DNA from: a virus
Reading direction: 5' to 3' (one strand)
IMG/VR virus record: IMGVR_UViG_3300030101_000950
Location: 1 to 58,166 of that record
Length of the DNA stretch: 58,166 nt
The notes beneath the pieces are model-generated. The model made no database searches, was not told the origin of the DNA, and was given only the letters and a program-made list of their open reading frames with translations. The first letter of the stretch is position 1. Every line of letters begins with the position of its first letter. This document shows, piece by piece, positions 34,127-44,517 of the stretch. The translations under genes and the position numbers were made by a program.

Positions 34127-37100
34127 TGCAAAGATTTAATTTACCAGATGGCAAATATATAGAGATAGAAGATAATCCTTCTAGAGAATATGTCATTGGT
34201 TTACAAAACTTTTTGTCAGAACAATATCCTGATTACTATACTCCATATAAAGAAGAGGTAGACCCTACTATTGGTGGTAGGGTTAGTGAGTTTAGTAAAG
34301 GAGTTGCTAAAGGATTAGCCGGAGGATTTCTTGGAGGTGCAGAAGGATTAGTAAACTTCTTTGATAGTGGTAATGATAGTGCTATTGGTGATGGACTTAG
34401 AGGTATGCAAAGATACCTTAATGAAACTCTTCTTCCCACAGAAGAAGGCTATGAAGATTTGTACACTACTAAACTAGGACAAGGTCTTGGTAGTTTTGCT
34501 TCTTTCTTTGTTCCGGGATTTGGTGCAGCTAAAGTATTAAATACTACAGAAAAACTAAGAAAGCTAGGCAATCTAAGAGCAAAAGCAACTGAGCTTTCTG
34601 AGATACAAAAAATTGATAAAATGATAAGAGCTGTCCAAAGAGGACCTACGATTGCTAGTGCCTCATTAGCTGTGCCTTTGGGTATATCAGAACAAGGAGA
34701 CAGGATAGAACAAGCTAGACAGCTAGGAGAAGAGGTTAGTCCATTTCAAGAATTTGCTGCAGAAACTGCCGGTGGTGTTATAGGTCTTACAGAATTGTTT
34801 GCACCTGACCGACTTTTAAGAAAGATTACTAAAAGTGATGGCGAAGTTTTAGATGTAGCAGCACGTATTAGGTCAGCATTAGGCACAGGTACTGTAGAAG
34901 CTGTTCAAGAAACTATGGCAAGTATTGCACAAGATGCTGTAGCTCGTGGATTGTATAGTGACGAGATACCTATTGGGGACAGTATGTTTGATGACTTTAC
35001 TGTAGGTGGTGGTACAGGAGCAATAGCTGACTTATTAGTTAGAGGTTTTACAGGTAGACGACCTGTCGCTAATAAATATACTCTTGACTTAGAGAAACAA
35101 GCTGTTGAAGAAAGTGGCGAAAAAGAAATTTTTGAAGAAAGAAAACAAGATGATGAAGAGCTACAGGCTACAGGTCCTGCAATAATTCGTGAAGAAGATT
35201 TAGCTGTAGAATATGAAGAAACTATAGAGCCAGAAGAAAAAAAAGAATTACAAGTTATTGAGCAATTAAAACTTGAAGAGCAAACTGATGGAAGTGTATT
35301 AGTTATAGGTGAAGATACAGGAAAGATATATAGTACACACAAAGTTGAAGTTGCTGCCGGATTTGAAATAGATGCTCAGGGCAATCCACTTTTAGATGAA
35401 GAGGGACAGCGTGTTCAAAAATTTGACTTTGACCCTATAGCTACAATAAATGAAGCTGCACAATCTGCTGTAGAACAAGAAAAGAAAAATAGAACAAAAT
35501 TTGTAAATGATGCAATTGATAATGTATTAGATATTGCAGGTCTAAAAGAAAGTGGCTCTATAAAAAGTTTAGGCAAAAGAGTTTTATCGCCTTTGTTTAA
35601 TGTAATAGATGTTAGAACGCTGTCTGTAATGGACTCAAGGATAAGTGAGGCTAGACAAAAACAAGCTGCAAAATTAGAAAAATTAAATAAACAAGCTGAA
35701 AGACTAAAAGCTAAAAGATTAAAAGATAGAAGAGAAGGTAAAACAAGACTTACTAAAAGTGGTCAGCCAGACCAAAGATTTAAACAGCTAGATAGACCGG
35801 GTGAATTAGACAGTACGGAAGGAGCTTTAGATATATCTCCTTTGAAACAAATTACTGTTGACAAGCAAACAGACGAACAAAAAAGTTTGGTACAACTTTT
35901 GCAAGACAGAGCTGAACAAGTTGGATTGCCTCGTAAGAATTTTTACACTTATCAAGAAGCTAAAAAAATTCTAAAGCCTGATGACTTCAATCAATTGATG
36001 ATGGAAAAAGCGAACATCATCTTTAAGTATTCTGAAAAAGAAGGAGCATATTTACCAACCGGCAGAAGAAATGAAAGGAAAGGAGATAGGGTAGCGTCCG
36101 GATTAAATCCAAGAGGAGCCAGTATACAAAGATATAATTTTTCTCCTAATAGATTTGAAGATACAAGTAGACAAGCAATATATGAAGCATTAGAAAGTAG
36201 AAACCTTGAAGCAAAAATAAACAGCAAAGAGTTTCAATATTTTGCAGAACAACTTACAGGCGAAAAAAACTATAACAAGATGAACAAAGGACAGAAGATG
36301 GTCTTGTTAAGTCGTATATATAGTATGCCTAGGCTAGATGTAAAAACTAAATTACCTTTACTTACTCCTAGAACTTATACAGCACAACAAATGAATTCTT
36401 TTTACGAGCTGTTTGGTTTAGCTAGAGGTCAAGCTATAACTGAAAATGATATAAAAACATTTTTTGATAATCAAAATATTAAAAAGAGTCAACAAAATAT
36501 AAGACAGTTTAAAGAAGATTTAATAAATAGTGGCAGACTAAAAAAAGTAAAAGGCAAAACATTAGGCAACAGTCAATTTAAAACAGATGAAATGTCTAAG
36601 GCTTCTAGGAAAGAAGGAGAAACTGTAGAAGATTACAAAGCTAGAATATCTACTGTTTTAACTGCTGAACAAATAGCTAACCTTGGTATGACTGAAGAGC
36701 AATTCAATATACCTGCATTGCCTCCACCTATTACAAATGAGTCTATGCCTAATCTTGCAAAAGAATTGCAAGGTAGATTAAATAAATTAGGTCTTAAAGA
36801 CGTAGCAATTAGAATTACAAACTTTCTAGCTAGTTCACAAAATATAAAACGTGATGGCAATGGCAAACTTATCTATATTGCTGACCCAAATCGTACTGAG
36901 AATATGAGCTTGATTGATAAAGAAGCTGTTGGTCTATATGACAAAGCTTTGAATACTATTTTATTAAAGCTAGAAAGTATTGACCCTAATAATCAACTAT
37001 CTGAAGCAGAGTTAATAGACGTTTTGAGTGGCAGAATAGACCACGAAGCTATACACGCTATGATGCAATTGGATTTAATAACTGAAGATGAATTTTTAAA

Positions 37101-40100
37101 TCTTGTACGATACGCAAAAAAAGCTTTGTCTCAAGATATACAAAATGAAATGGCTAAATCATATGGACTAGGACAACCCGGTGGTATAACAGCTAGAGGT
37201 TTTGAGGAAGAACTTGTAGCAGAATTATTTCGATATTATAGAAATAACCCTAAAGGAGTTATTGGTAAACCAAGAAGTTTAATCCAAAGAATACTTAATT
37301 TTTTACAAGAGTTTTTATTTTCAATAAATGCTTCTGAGTTTGGCAGTCCTACAGTTTTATTAGAAAGGATTGCGTCAGGACAAATAGGCAGTAGAGAAAG
37401 AGGCGTGAAAAGAAACTTGCGAATGACAGCAAGTAATCAGTCTAGACTTTTACAACCTGCAGTTGAGTTAGAAGAACTTGAAGAAGGAGGGACTCAGGGT
37501 AGACCTACAGCACAAGATATTTTATCCGGACAAGATGTTGACCCACAAATGAGAGAGGTCTTGAGCGAAGATGAAATAAATCGTTCAGCTATATTTGAAG
37601 AGCTTGAGAATACTTTAGTTCAGAAAGGAGATATATCTTCTGCAGAAATGAGAGCGATATTTAAACAGTTTGCTCCACAGTCTAAAAAGTTTTTACCTAT
37701 ACCTTCATATAAAGAATTAAAGAAGAAGGTAGCTGAAGCTGCTCGTATGGGTTATGACCATTTATGGTATACAAGATGGGCACAGAAAGTTCCTTTGTTA
37801 ATTGGTGACGCAAACATGACAGAGTTTAGTGCTGTCTTTGGGATAACATCTGCACAACAAACTCCTGAAAAAAATTATCAAGATACTTTAAATACAATGA
37901 TAATTGCTAGGCAGATAGACCCTATTAAAAGTCCTAAAAGATTTATAAATGCTATAGCAAAAAAAAATGTTGGTATGAAAAATCCAACTCGACTAAAACA
38001 AATACAAGAGTTTTATAAGACAGGTTTATTTCAGAATAAAGATACAGGAGCTAAGACAGCTTTTTATGCTAATCAAATATTTGAAGCAAGTCAGGGTAGG
38101 TTTACTCCGTTTACAGTTAACGACATTCATATGAGAAGGCAGTTTGGAATGATAGACCCAAACAAACCAGAGAAAAATCAAGAGAGTCCTACTGCTATCG
38201 AGTATCAATTTCAAAATGATTTAATGAGGTTGTTAAGTACAGAAGTTTATAACGTCAATGGAGTACGTAAAAAATATCAAGAGCCATCAGAAATCCAAGC
38301 TATGTTGTGGGGATTACAAAGATATGAAGGAGGAACTAATCCTACTAACGAAGGTAGCTATGCCTCAGCAGAAGCAGCAGCACAAGAACAAATATCTGAA
38401 ATACAAGAAATGCAAAGAGAAGGTAAGTTTGATACTGCTACTCCATTAACAGATAGAATGATTAACTCGCCACAAAACATTGCATATCAAAATGTTAAAG
38501 GCACATATGGAAGTGTGACACAAAGAAACTATCAAGAAGCTATCGCAGAAATGTCACCTGTAATTGAAGTAGGTATCATGCCCGGTACTGAGATACGTGG
38601 TGTTTGGTCTGAGTCTAAATCTATTCCTTATAGAAAAAAAATAGAATATTTCAATACTGTTTTTCGTTCAATAACAGAAGGCAATCAATTAAAGTTTCTT
38701 AAATTTTTAAAGATACCTCACTCAATAACTCTTAATGCAGGAACATACAATGGTGGATATTTGACTCCGGGATTTAATTTATCTATGCCTAATGCAAGTG
38801 ACGCAACACTTAGAGGAGTTGCACAGTTTTTAACTGACGCTTTATATTTAGACTCTACTTTAATAACTACACCTACAGCACAAGGTGCTAAGAGACAAGC
38901 TGCTGTATTAACAAAGCCTAATAATGAAGGCTTTACTGTTGATGAAATAAAATCTATCCAAGAAAGAATACAAAGAAGCGACCCTAACGGAGATATAGGA
39001 GAGTTTGTCTTACAGTCATCAGGCAATGCTTTGACTTTCACAGACAAAAAACAATTCAATGGTGAGCCATATTCAAAAGAGATGTATCAAACATACATGA
39101 CTTTCTTAAATGATTTGTTTGCTAATTCAGGATATAATATAAATACTTATGGACAAAAATCAGAACTCGTCAGCTACGGACCAACAAGAGATGACAGAAC
39201 AGGAACAAGAGGAGGTATTGAAAACCTTAGGGATTACACCTCTACCTTCAACGCACCCGATATACGGAGAGCCCTCCTCAGTAATCTCTACCTCCCTGCC
39301 GTTAGAGCCTTCCAAGGTTTCCAAAAAGAACTAGGAGTTAGCGTTCCGACTCAAGGCAGAAGTAGAAATTTTGCCATGCCTTACTCGGCTTTTAATCCAC
39401 AAACTACTACTAATAAACCTACCAAAGATGAACTTGCAGACGCAGAGGCTGTAGCTTTTGCAAAGGCAGAAGCAGAAAATTATACAGCCGGAGCCGTGCC
39501 TTTAATAAATCCTAATGCTAGTGGACTAGCTATACGTACTGCACTAGAAGTAAGGAATGGATTAAAGCCTGAGAATATATTACCTGAGGACCCATACATG
39601 AGAGGCACAGGTACTATACCTTCACAGTATAAAAATGTTGTAGACAAAACAGGAGGCAGAAGCAAACCTGCATTAGGAGGTGGTTTTTATGACGCATTAG
39701 ATAGTGTCACAAATGCTGCAGAGTCTGTTCGTTCTTTTATAAATAGATTTAGACAAGAACTTATAGATAACAAACAAATGTTATTAACCGGTCAAAAGAT
39801 TTTAGCCGGTGACTCTAGTCAAGTGCTTGAATTAGAAAGACGTGCTTCTACCGGAGCAATTCAAGCTTTAAGATTTATAGATAATGCTAGAGGTGTTTTA
39901 TCTGCCATGATGAATCATGGACCTGTGACCTTAAAAGATGGTCTGACTTCCACACTTACAAACTCTGAATTAAATTTAATAAATATATTTGCTCCGATTT
40001 ATCAAAACTCTGCAGAGTACGGCATAGACTTTGAGTCTTTAGCCAAAGCTTATTTTATAGCTAGAAGAGGTAGAAGATTAGTAAAAGATAAAATTAAAGT

Positions 40101-42432
40101 TCAGCAAAAGGACGGAACAATTACAGAGGAAAGACTTATAGAGATACCTTTGTCTGACCAAGAAATACAAGATGGATTGCAAATAGGTCAGGAGTATAAA
40201 TGGATTGAAAAAGTATTTGACGACTATCAAAAGTTTAATGAGTACACAATAAACTATGGAGTAGATACCGGTATACTTCAGGAAGAAAGAAGTGACAATG
40301 AGTTTAGGGTTGCTCTGAATAAAGTTGGCTTTACTGATGTAGCTAAATCTGGAAACAGAGAGGCACTTCTTAAAGCAGTTGAAATATATAACTCACGTGC
40401 AAAAGAAGGAGAGCTTATAGAAACTAGAGGTACTGCACAAATCTGGAGAGAAAACGCAGACCACTTTCCTTTCTATAGAGAAATGGAAAATCAGAGTTTA
40501 GATATGGCTGCTCCACGTATAGGCTCTGGATTGCTTACAGGTAATCCATTGGGTATAGAACTTAAAGGTAGTAAGAAAGATATAGACATTCCTTTTTTAG
40601 ATGCCATATTAAGAAATCAACTTGCAATTCTTACAGCCGGAATGAAGAACGATGGCTTATCTAAACTAGCTAGAAACTTTGTATTGAGTGGTAGAGGTAG
40701 ATTTATTAGACCTGATGAAGTCAGAGGCAGAATAGGTAAAGAAGTTATACCTGTTCATGTAGAAGGGATAAGAAGATTTTTAGAAGTAGACGCAGAGCTT
40801 GGTCCATACCTTGAAGGTTTAAATAATTTAGGTGTGACTGATGATGGATTTTTATTAAAAGCTTTAGCAGTACCGGCTTCTATACTTCGTGAGACTGTCA
40901 CAAGAGACCCCGGATTTATGATGGTCAATATGTTCAGAGATACGTTATCAGCATTTGTCACAAGTGGTGCAAACTTTATACCTGTGTTGGATACAGCCAA
41001 AGGTTTTGCTTCTGACATGACTGAGCTAGAAAGGTTTGGTGTGTTAGGTGGATATGATTATTCAAATGACGCAATGAGTATTTCATCTTTTTTAAAGAAA
41101 CAATATAGACTGCAAGGCTTAGGTAAGAATGGGTCATATAATCCTGTTGACGCTACTGTAAAACTTTGGGATTGGTTAGGACAACAAACATATAAGTCAG
41201 ACGGAGCAACAAGAAAAGCTGTATATCTAAAAGTCTTGCAAGAAACCGGAGATGTAGCAGAGGCAGCTTATCAAGCCAAAGAAATAATTAACTTCTCAAG
41301 AAGAGGAGCCAATCCTATATTTAGAATTGTGACGACTGCCATACCTTTTATGAACGCAAGGATACAAGGTCTTGATGTTCTTTATAGGTCTGCCACAGGT
41401 CAATACTCAGCAAAAGAATTTGACGCTAGTATTCGTCAGGACCCTGAATTACAAAGCAGAGTCATCAAAAGTTTTGTAGCAAATGGAGCGTTGCTTACTT
41501 TTGCTACGGCTTTGTATTACTTAATGGTTGGAGATACAGATGAATACAGAGCAAGACGAAGAGAAGAGAGAGATAACAATTGGTTGATTTTCACAGGTAA
41601 AGACCTTCCTCCTCTCAAGCTTCCTATTCCTTTTGAGATTGGTGTCATGTTTAAAGTAATACCTGAAAGGACTATGGACTTAGTATCCGGACAAGCAAGT
41701 GTCGGAGAAACGGGAGAGTCTTTGGGCAGAGCATTTCTAGATACTGCAAAGTTCAACCCTCTTGACTTCCAAGTATTGAAACCATTCATGGAAGCTTTTG
41801 TTTACAATCGTAGTAGCTTTACCGGAAGTCCTATTGTGCCTCCATACATGGAGCAATCTATTGAGGACGGAAAACAATATAGAGAGACGACTAATGAGTT
41901 AGCTAAGATTGTTGGAGAGGCGTTCAACATAAGTCCAATGAAAATAGAGTATACGTTGAATGGATATTTAGGTACCCTCGGTGGCTATGGTCTGAGCCTC
42001 GTAGACACAGTTCTAAAGGGTCTTACCGGTAGAGACTACATAAGACCTAGGGTAGACCAATTACCCCTCTTAAAACGTTTCTTTGGCAGTCCTTTGGGTG
42101 GTGGTTTGCAACAACAGTATTACGAAATGAGAGAAGAGAGCAACAAAGTGATAGCAACTATGAACAAGCTTGTCAAAGAAGGCAGAGTAGACGAGTATCA
42201 AGCTTACGCAAATAACAACCAAGGATACTTACAAACAAGGGAACAAGTATTAAGAATAGACAGAGGCTTGAAGAGAATAGCAGACCAAGTAAAAGGAGTT
42301 TATCGTAGCGAAACCCTAGACCCTGAACAAAAAAGAGTAGCACTTAGAAGTCTAGAGGAGAGACGTAATCAACTGTTGCAGTATATTCCTGATATGAGAA
42401 GGCAACAAGAAACATATTTAGGATTGCAATAG
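34126..42432 (+). CDS. Giant multidomain internal virion protein, gp16-like
   Basis: 2,768 residues, the last gene of the rightward block. An N-terminal Gly-rich hydrophobic segment lies at about 45-75. A zinc-protease-like HEAIH motif sits at 973-977 (IDHEAIHAMM), with EEELVAEL about 45 residues on as a possible third ligand. Domains near 1220-1330 (FGITSAQQTPEKNYQDTLNT) and in the last 450 residues (IPFMNARIQGLDVLYRSATG) resemble large polyvalent-protein domains (LPD38-like at the end). It is probably ejected into the host, with enzymatic functions on entry. Confidence 0.75.
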   Translation: MQRFNLPDGKYIEIEDNPSREYVIGLQNFLSEQYPDYYTPYKEEVDPTIGGRVSEFSKGVAKGLAGGFLGGAEGLVNFFDSGNDSAIGDGLRGMQRYLNETLLPTEEGYEDLYTTKLGQGLGSFASFFVPGFGAAKVLNTTEKLRKLGNLRAKATELSEIQKIDKMIRAVQRGPTIASASLAVPLGISEQGDRIEQARQLGEEVSPFQEFAAETAGGVIGLTELFAPDRLLRKITKSDGEVLDVAARIRSALGTGTVEAVQETMASIAQDAVARGLYSDEIPIGDSMFDDFTVGGGTGAIADLLVRGFTGRRPVANKYTLDLEKQAVEESGEKEIFEERKQDDEELQATGPAIIREEDLAVEYEETIEPEEKKELQVIEQLKLEEQTDGSVLVIGEDTGKIYSTHKVEVAAGFEIDAQGNPLLDEEGQRVQKFDFDPIATINEAAQSAVEQEKKNRTKFVNDAIDNVLDIAGLKESGSIKSLGKRVLSPLFNVIDVRTLSVMDSRISEARQKQAAKLEKLNKQAERLKAKRLKDRREGKTRLTKSGQPDQRFKQLDRPGELDSTEGALDISPLKQITVDKQTDEQKSLVQLLQDRAEQVGLPRKNFYTYQEAKKILKPDDFNQLMMEKANIIFKYSEKEGAYLPTGRRNERKGDRVASGLNPRGASIQRYNFSPNRFEDTSRQAIYEALESRNLEAKINSKEFQYFAEQLTGEKNYNKMNKGQKMVLLSRIYSMPRLDVKTKLPLLTPRTYTAQQMNSFYELFGLARGQAITENDIKTFFDNQNIKKSQQNIRQFKEDLINSGRLKKVKGKTLGNSQFKTDEMSKASRKEGETVEDYKARISTVLTAEQIANLGMTEEQFNIPALPPPITNESMPNLAKELQGRLNKLGLKDVAIRITNFLASSQNIKRDGNGKLIYIADPNRTENMSLIDKEAVGLYDKALNTILLKLESIDPNNQLSEAELIDVLSGRIDHEAIHAMMQLDLITEDEFLNLVRYAKKALSQDIQNEMAKSYGLGQPGGITARGFEEELVAELFRYYRNNPKGVIGKPRSLIQRILNFLQEFLFSINASEFGSPTVLLERIASGQIGSRERGVKRNLRMTASNQSRLLQPAVELEELEEGGTQGRPTAQDILSGQDVDPQMREVLSEDEINRSAIFEELENTLVQKGDISSAEMRAIFKQFAPQSKKFLPIPSYKELKKKVAEAARMGYDHLWYTRWAQKVPLLIGDANMTEFSAVFGITSAQQTPEKNYQDTLNTMIIARQIDPIKSPKRFINAIAKKNVGMKNPTRLKQIQEFYKTGLFQNKDTGAKTAFYANQIFEASQGRFTPFTVNDIHMRRQFGMIDPNKPEKNQESPTAIEYQFQNDLMRLLSTEVYNVNGVRKKYQEPSEIQAMLWGLQRYEGGTNPTNEGSYASAEAAAQEQISEIQEMQREGKFDTATPLTDRMINSPQNIAYQNVKGTYGSVTQRNYQEAIAEMSPVIEVGIMPGTEIRGVWSESKSIPYRKKIEYFNTVFRSITEGNQLKFLKFLKIPHSITLNAGTYNGGYLTPGFNLSMPNASDATLRGVAQFLTDALYLDSTLITTPTAQGAKRQAAVLTKPNNEGFTVDEIKSIQERIQRSDPNGDIGEFVLQSSGNALTFTDKKQFNGEPYSKEMYQTYMTFLNDLFANSGYNINTYGQKSELVSYGPTRDDRTGTRGGIENLRDYTSTFNAPDIRRALLSNLYLPAVRAFQGFQKELGVSVPTQGRSRNFAMPYSAFNPQTTTNKPTKDELADAEAVAFAKAEAENYTAGAVPLINPNASGLAIRTALEVRNGLKPENILPEDPYMRGTGTIPSQYKNVVDKTGGRSKPALGGGFYDALDSVTNAAESVRSFINRFRQELIDNKQMLLTGQKILAGDSSQVLELERRASTGAIQALRFIDNARGVLSAMMNHGPVTLKDGLTSTLTNSELNLINIFAPIYQNSAEYGIDFESLAKAYFIARRGRRLVKDKIKVQQKDGTITEERLIEIPLSDQEIQDGLQIGQEYKWIEKVFDDYQKFNEYTINYGVDTGILQEERSDNEFRVALNKVGFTDVAKSGNREALLKAVEIYNSRAKEGELIETRGTAQIWRENADHFPFYREMENQSLDMAAPRIGSGLLTGNPLGIELKGSKKDIDIPFLDAILRNQLAILTAGMKNDGLSKLARNFVLSGRGRFIRPDEVRGRIGKEVIPVHVEGIRRFLEVDAELGPYLEGLNNLGVTDDGFLLKALAVPASILRETVTRDPGFMMVNMFRDTLSAFVTSGANFIPVLDTAKGFASDMTELERFGVLGGYDYSNDAMSISSFLKKQYRLQGLGKNGSYNPVDATVKLWDWLGQQTYKSDGATRKAVYLKVLQETGDVAEAAYQAKEIINFSRRGANPIFRIVTTAIPFMNARIQGLDVLYRSATGQYSAKEFDASIRQDPELQSRVIKSFVANGALLTFATALYYLMVGDTDEYRARRREERDNNWLIFTGKDLPPLKLPIPFEIGVMFKVIPERTMDLVSGQASVGETGESLGRAFLDTAKFNPLDFQVLKPFMEAFVYNRSSFTGSPIVPPYMEQSIEDGKQYRETTNELAKIVGEAFNISPMKIEYTLNGYLGTLGGYGLSLVDTVLKGLTGRDYIRPRVDQLPLLKRFFGSPLGGGLQQQYYEMREESNKVIATMNKLVKEGRVDEYQAYANNNQGYLQTREQVLRIDRGLKRIADQVKGVYRSETLDPEQKRVALRSLEERRNQLLQYIPDMRRQQETYLGLQ

Positions 42433-42555
42433 GTGATAGTCCGGGCTGTATCCATGATACAGACATAAAATATTTACCGGTAAATACTTTCTCTAGCTAG
42501 GGTCTGAAAGTTTTTTAGGACACAGCGTCCCACCTGCGAATCAAATTTTTTCAGG
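42433..42555. terminator. Convergent intergenic region with hairpin and palindrome
   Basis: The two convergent transcription blocks meet here. CTGTATC-CAT-GATACAG (42446-42462) is a symmetric hairpin without a U-run. The 30-bp palindrome family member TTTACCGGTAAA (42473-42484, full site 42466-42494) follows. A bidirectional stop for transcription is likely but not a classical terminator. Confidence 0.5.
42466..42494. repeat. Palindromic site, 42.47 kb
   Basis: The right half GTAAATACTTTCTCT matches the family consensus. The left half keeps AAAATATTTAC but lacks GAGA. The centre is CG. The site lies at the junction of convergent units. Confidence 0.7.
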
Positions 42556-42903
42556 CTAGTATATTTCAGCAACAACTAATCTTTCGATTAGCTTTTCTTC
42601 TTTGAATGGTTTAGTTCTGAAGAAGCCTTCATACTGTGGATACCTAACATGAAAGAGTCTAGCGTAGAAAGATATGTAATCATTGCTTATCTTGAAGTCC
42701 CCACCTTTTGTTTCGACCTCAGCGTTCCACCTTATACGATTGATGATTGCCCATTGAGAATAGTTCTTTCTCCCTGAGGCTATCGCTTGTAAGGTGTACT
42801 CTTCAAACTTCTCCCATACCTGAGGGTTTTTCTTATGCCATTCCCACCAAGCCTTCTTCCGTTCTTTCAACTCTTCTTGTAATTGTTCTACCAACATAGA
42901 CAT
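42556..42903 (-). CDS. Conserved phage protein of unknown function
   Basis: 115 residues. WEKFEEYTLQAIASGRKNYS, WAIINRIRWNAEVE and FHVRYPQYEGFFRTKPF are conserved in many phages beside recombination genes. It is probably helical and may bind DNA. It is the last gene of the leftward replication block and abuts the resolvase-like gene. Confidence 0.65.
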   Translation of the reverse strand: MSMLVEQLQEELKERKKAWWEWHKKNPQVWEKFEEYTLQAIASGRKNYSQWAIINRIRWNAEVETKGGDFKISNDYISFYARLFHVRYPQYEGFFRTKPFKEEKLIERLVVAEIY

Positions 42904-43256
42904 TACTCTTCCTCCTCCTCAACTAATATACCTATAAATCTAATAAACTTTTCAGCGTCAATAACCAACAAAGGTTTAGTCTTGTTTCTTTTGATTACAA
43001 CTATAGGCTCATAGCCTTTACAATTCTCCTCAGCTTGTTCGTAAGCTTTCCAAATGTTCAGAGCCTCTTGGTTTTTACACTCAATACTAAAGGGAAACTT
43101 CTCTCTTGATTGCTTACCCATTATCACATCTTCCCCTTGGCTTCCCATAGGTCTAGACTCTATATCCTCAGGGTCTAGTTTCAATATCTCTATCAACTTT
43201 TCTACAACCCACTTCTGTAGTTTCCTTCCTTTTGCTTTTGCAGATTGTGTTTTCAT
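42903..43256 (-). CDS. PD-(D/E)XK nuclease, Holliday-junction resolvase-like
   Basis: 117 residues. SRPMGSQGEDVIM and FSIECKNQEALNIW give the D..ExK active-site pattern with a following Gln/Glu helix, as in small phage and archaeal resolvase-like nucleases. It probably resolves branched DNA before packaging. The palindrome and a small hairpin precede it. Confidence 0.8.
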   Translation of the reverse strand: MKTQSAKAKGRKLQKWVVEKLIEILKLDPEDIESRPMGSQGEDVIMGKQSREKFPFSIECKNQEALNIWKAYEQAEENCKGYEPIVVIKRNKTKPLLVIDAEKFIRFIGILVEEEEE

Positions 43257-43299
43257 ACCTTAAAACTTACCATCATTTTTTTCCATCTCGTTTCGCTGC

Positions 43300-43330
43300 G
43301 AGAAAATATTTACTAGTAAAACCTTTTCTC
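43300..43330. repeat. Palindromic site, 43.3 kb
   Basis: GAGAAAATATTTAC-TA-GTAAAACCTTTTCTC. The left half is perfect; the right has a one-base longer arm. A small CTCG/CGAG hairpin borders it on the left. It lies between two - strand genes. Confidence 0.8.
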
Positions 43331-43637
43331 ATGGTAGTTCTCTTGGCTCTTTAAGTAAATGCTCTACCTGTTCGAGTAGTTCTTCTTCCGTGCCATAAGC
43401 CTCTTCAAATCTTTTCTTGTTGGGGTGTCTGCTTATTGGTCTTTTGTGACTGCCGTTTCTATGATGAATGTCACAGAGAGGTAATACTCTCATGTGATTT
43501 CTTTTTTCTTTTCCTACAATGTGATGTATCTCTGCCGGAACATACGGATAACCATTGTTATAACAGACGATACACCCAATGCCACGGACTAAGTCCATGT
43601 GTTCTTGCTCTTCTTTTGTGGGGGGTTTGCCTTTCAT
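43329..43637 (-). CDS. HNH endonuclease, Ref-like
   Basis: 102 residues. CIVCYNNG, AEIHHIVG, LPLCDIHHRNGSH and a C-terminal RFEEAYGTEEELLEQV match the zinc-bound HNH domain of Ref/DUF968-type phage proteins, which in P1 stimulate RecA-dependent recombination. The neighbouring exonuclease, annealing and resolvase genes agree. Confidence 0.82.
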   Translation of the reverse strand: MKGKPPTKEEQEHMDLVRGIGCIVCYNNGYPYVPAEIHHIVGKEKRNHMRVLPLCDIHHRNGSHKRPISRHPNKKRFEEAYGTEEELLEQVEHLLKEPRELP

Positions 43638-43679
43638 TAGGAAGGACTAGGTATGAAGATAGCAAAGTACCAATTAAGT

Positions 43680-44021
43680 CTATGCTCCATACCTAGCTTG
43701 TTCTCTTCTCTGAGAGACTTCTCTTGTTCGCCAAACCTCGTAGCCTATCTCTAAGCTTTTGAGTTTAACTCGTATTGCCTCAAGAGTTCCTTTGGCAACT
43801 CCAACTTTCAGCCTAGCTTTGTGTAAATCTTCTGAAGCTTCAGCATGAGTTTCTTGCCCTGAGTTTGTTTTGATACCCATATCAATGGCTCTGAGTTTTA
43901 AGGTTGCTTGTAGTTTCTTAACATCAGCCTCCTTCTCATGTACCTGATACATAGCTTGTTCAATTAACGGAGCAAGTTTTCTAATCTCATGTTGCCAATT
44001 CTCAATTAGTTCTTCTGACAT
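43680..44021 (-). CDS. Coiled-coil protein of unknown function
   Basis: 113 residues, almost entirely helical with heptad patterning, ending RLKVGVAKGTLEAIRVKLKS and GYEVWRTREVSQRR. It overlaps the next upstream gene by one base. It is common in phage replication blocks; the function is unknown. Confidence 0.65.
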   Translation of the reverse strand: MSEELIENWQHEIRKLAPLIEQAMYQVHEKEADVKKLQATLKLRAIDMGIKTNSGQETHAEASEDLHKARLKVGVAKGTLEAIRVKLKSLEIGYEVWRTREVSQRREQARYGA

Positions 44022-44248
44022 CAGCTATCTTCCTCCCTCTTATATGTATCAAAGACATTCAATACCTCTTTGGTTTTAGAAACTGAGAGTGCAGTTCTAT
44101 CTCCGTAGAGTTCATCAAACTTTGCTTCAGCCAAAGGTCGAGGGTCTATATTATCTTTCCACATATAACGTTCTCTACTCTGCATACGATACCAACGTTC
44201 AAAGTTCTCTTCGTATGTTTCATCATTAGACCAAACAAATTCTTCCAT
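44021..44248 (-). CDS. Small acidic protein
   Basis: 75 residues (MEEFVWSNDETYEENFERWY), rich in Glu, Trp and Tyr, probably helical. It is tightly packed in the operon. It is unrecognised. Confidence 0.6.
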   Translation of the reverse strand: MEEFVWSNDETYEENFERWYRMQSRERYMWKDNIDPRPLAEAKFDELYGDRTALSVSKTKEVLNVFDTYKREEDS

Positions 44249-44250
44249 AT

Positions 44251-44517
44251 CTATTTCTCAGCCTCCTCCAACTCACGTAAGTCAAAGTTCCCATTGACTC
44301 TGCCCAAGCCTACGATACTGCCAAGATAGATAGACATAAGAACATCAGGGTCTAAAACTTCTACACCCTTAACATCTAATGTGCCTTCTTCTACTGCCTT
44401 GTTCATCAATTCAATAATCCTAGCAAACTCTCGGAGCAAAGCGTTTCTATGGTCTACCCAATTAACAAGGACATTGTTATCAATCTCCATATCCACAAAA
44501 TTTACAATGTTATCCAT
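44251..44517 (-). CDS. Small helical protein
   Basis: 88 residues with HRNALLREFARIIELMNKAV and YLGSIVGLGRVNGNF. The stop of the SSB-like gene overlaps its start (TAATG-type). It is unrecognised. Confidence 0.6.
   Translation of the reverse strand: MDNIVNFVDMEIDNNVLVNWVDHRNALLREFARIIELMNKAVEEGTLDVKGVEVLDPDVLMSIYLGSIVGLGRVNGNFDLRELEEAEK

Noticed and set aside
43270-43330. Possible fourth hammerhead near the 43.3 kb palindrome
   Set aside because: A CGAAA-like segment and a small stem are present, but there is no CUGAUGA strand and no stem III.
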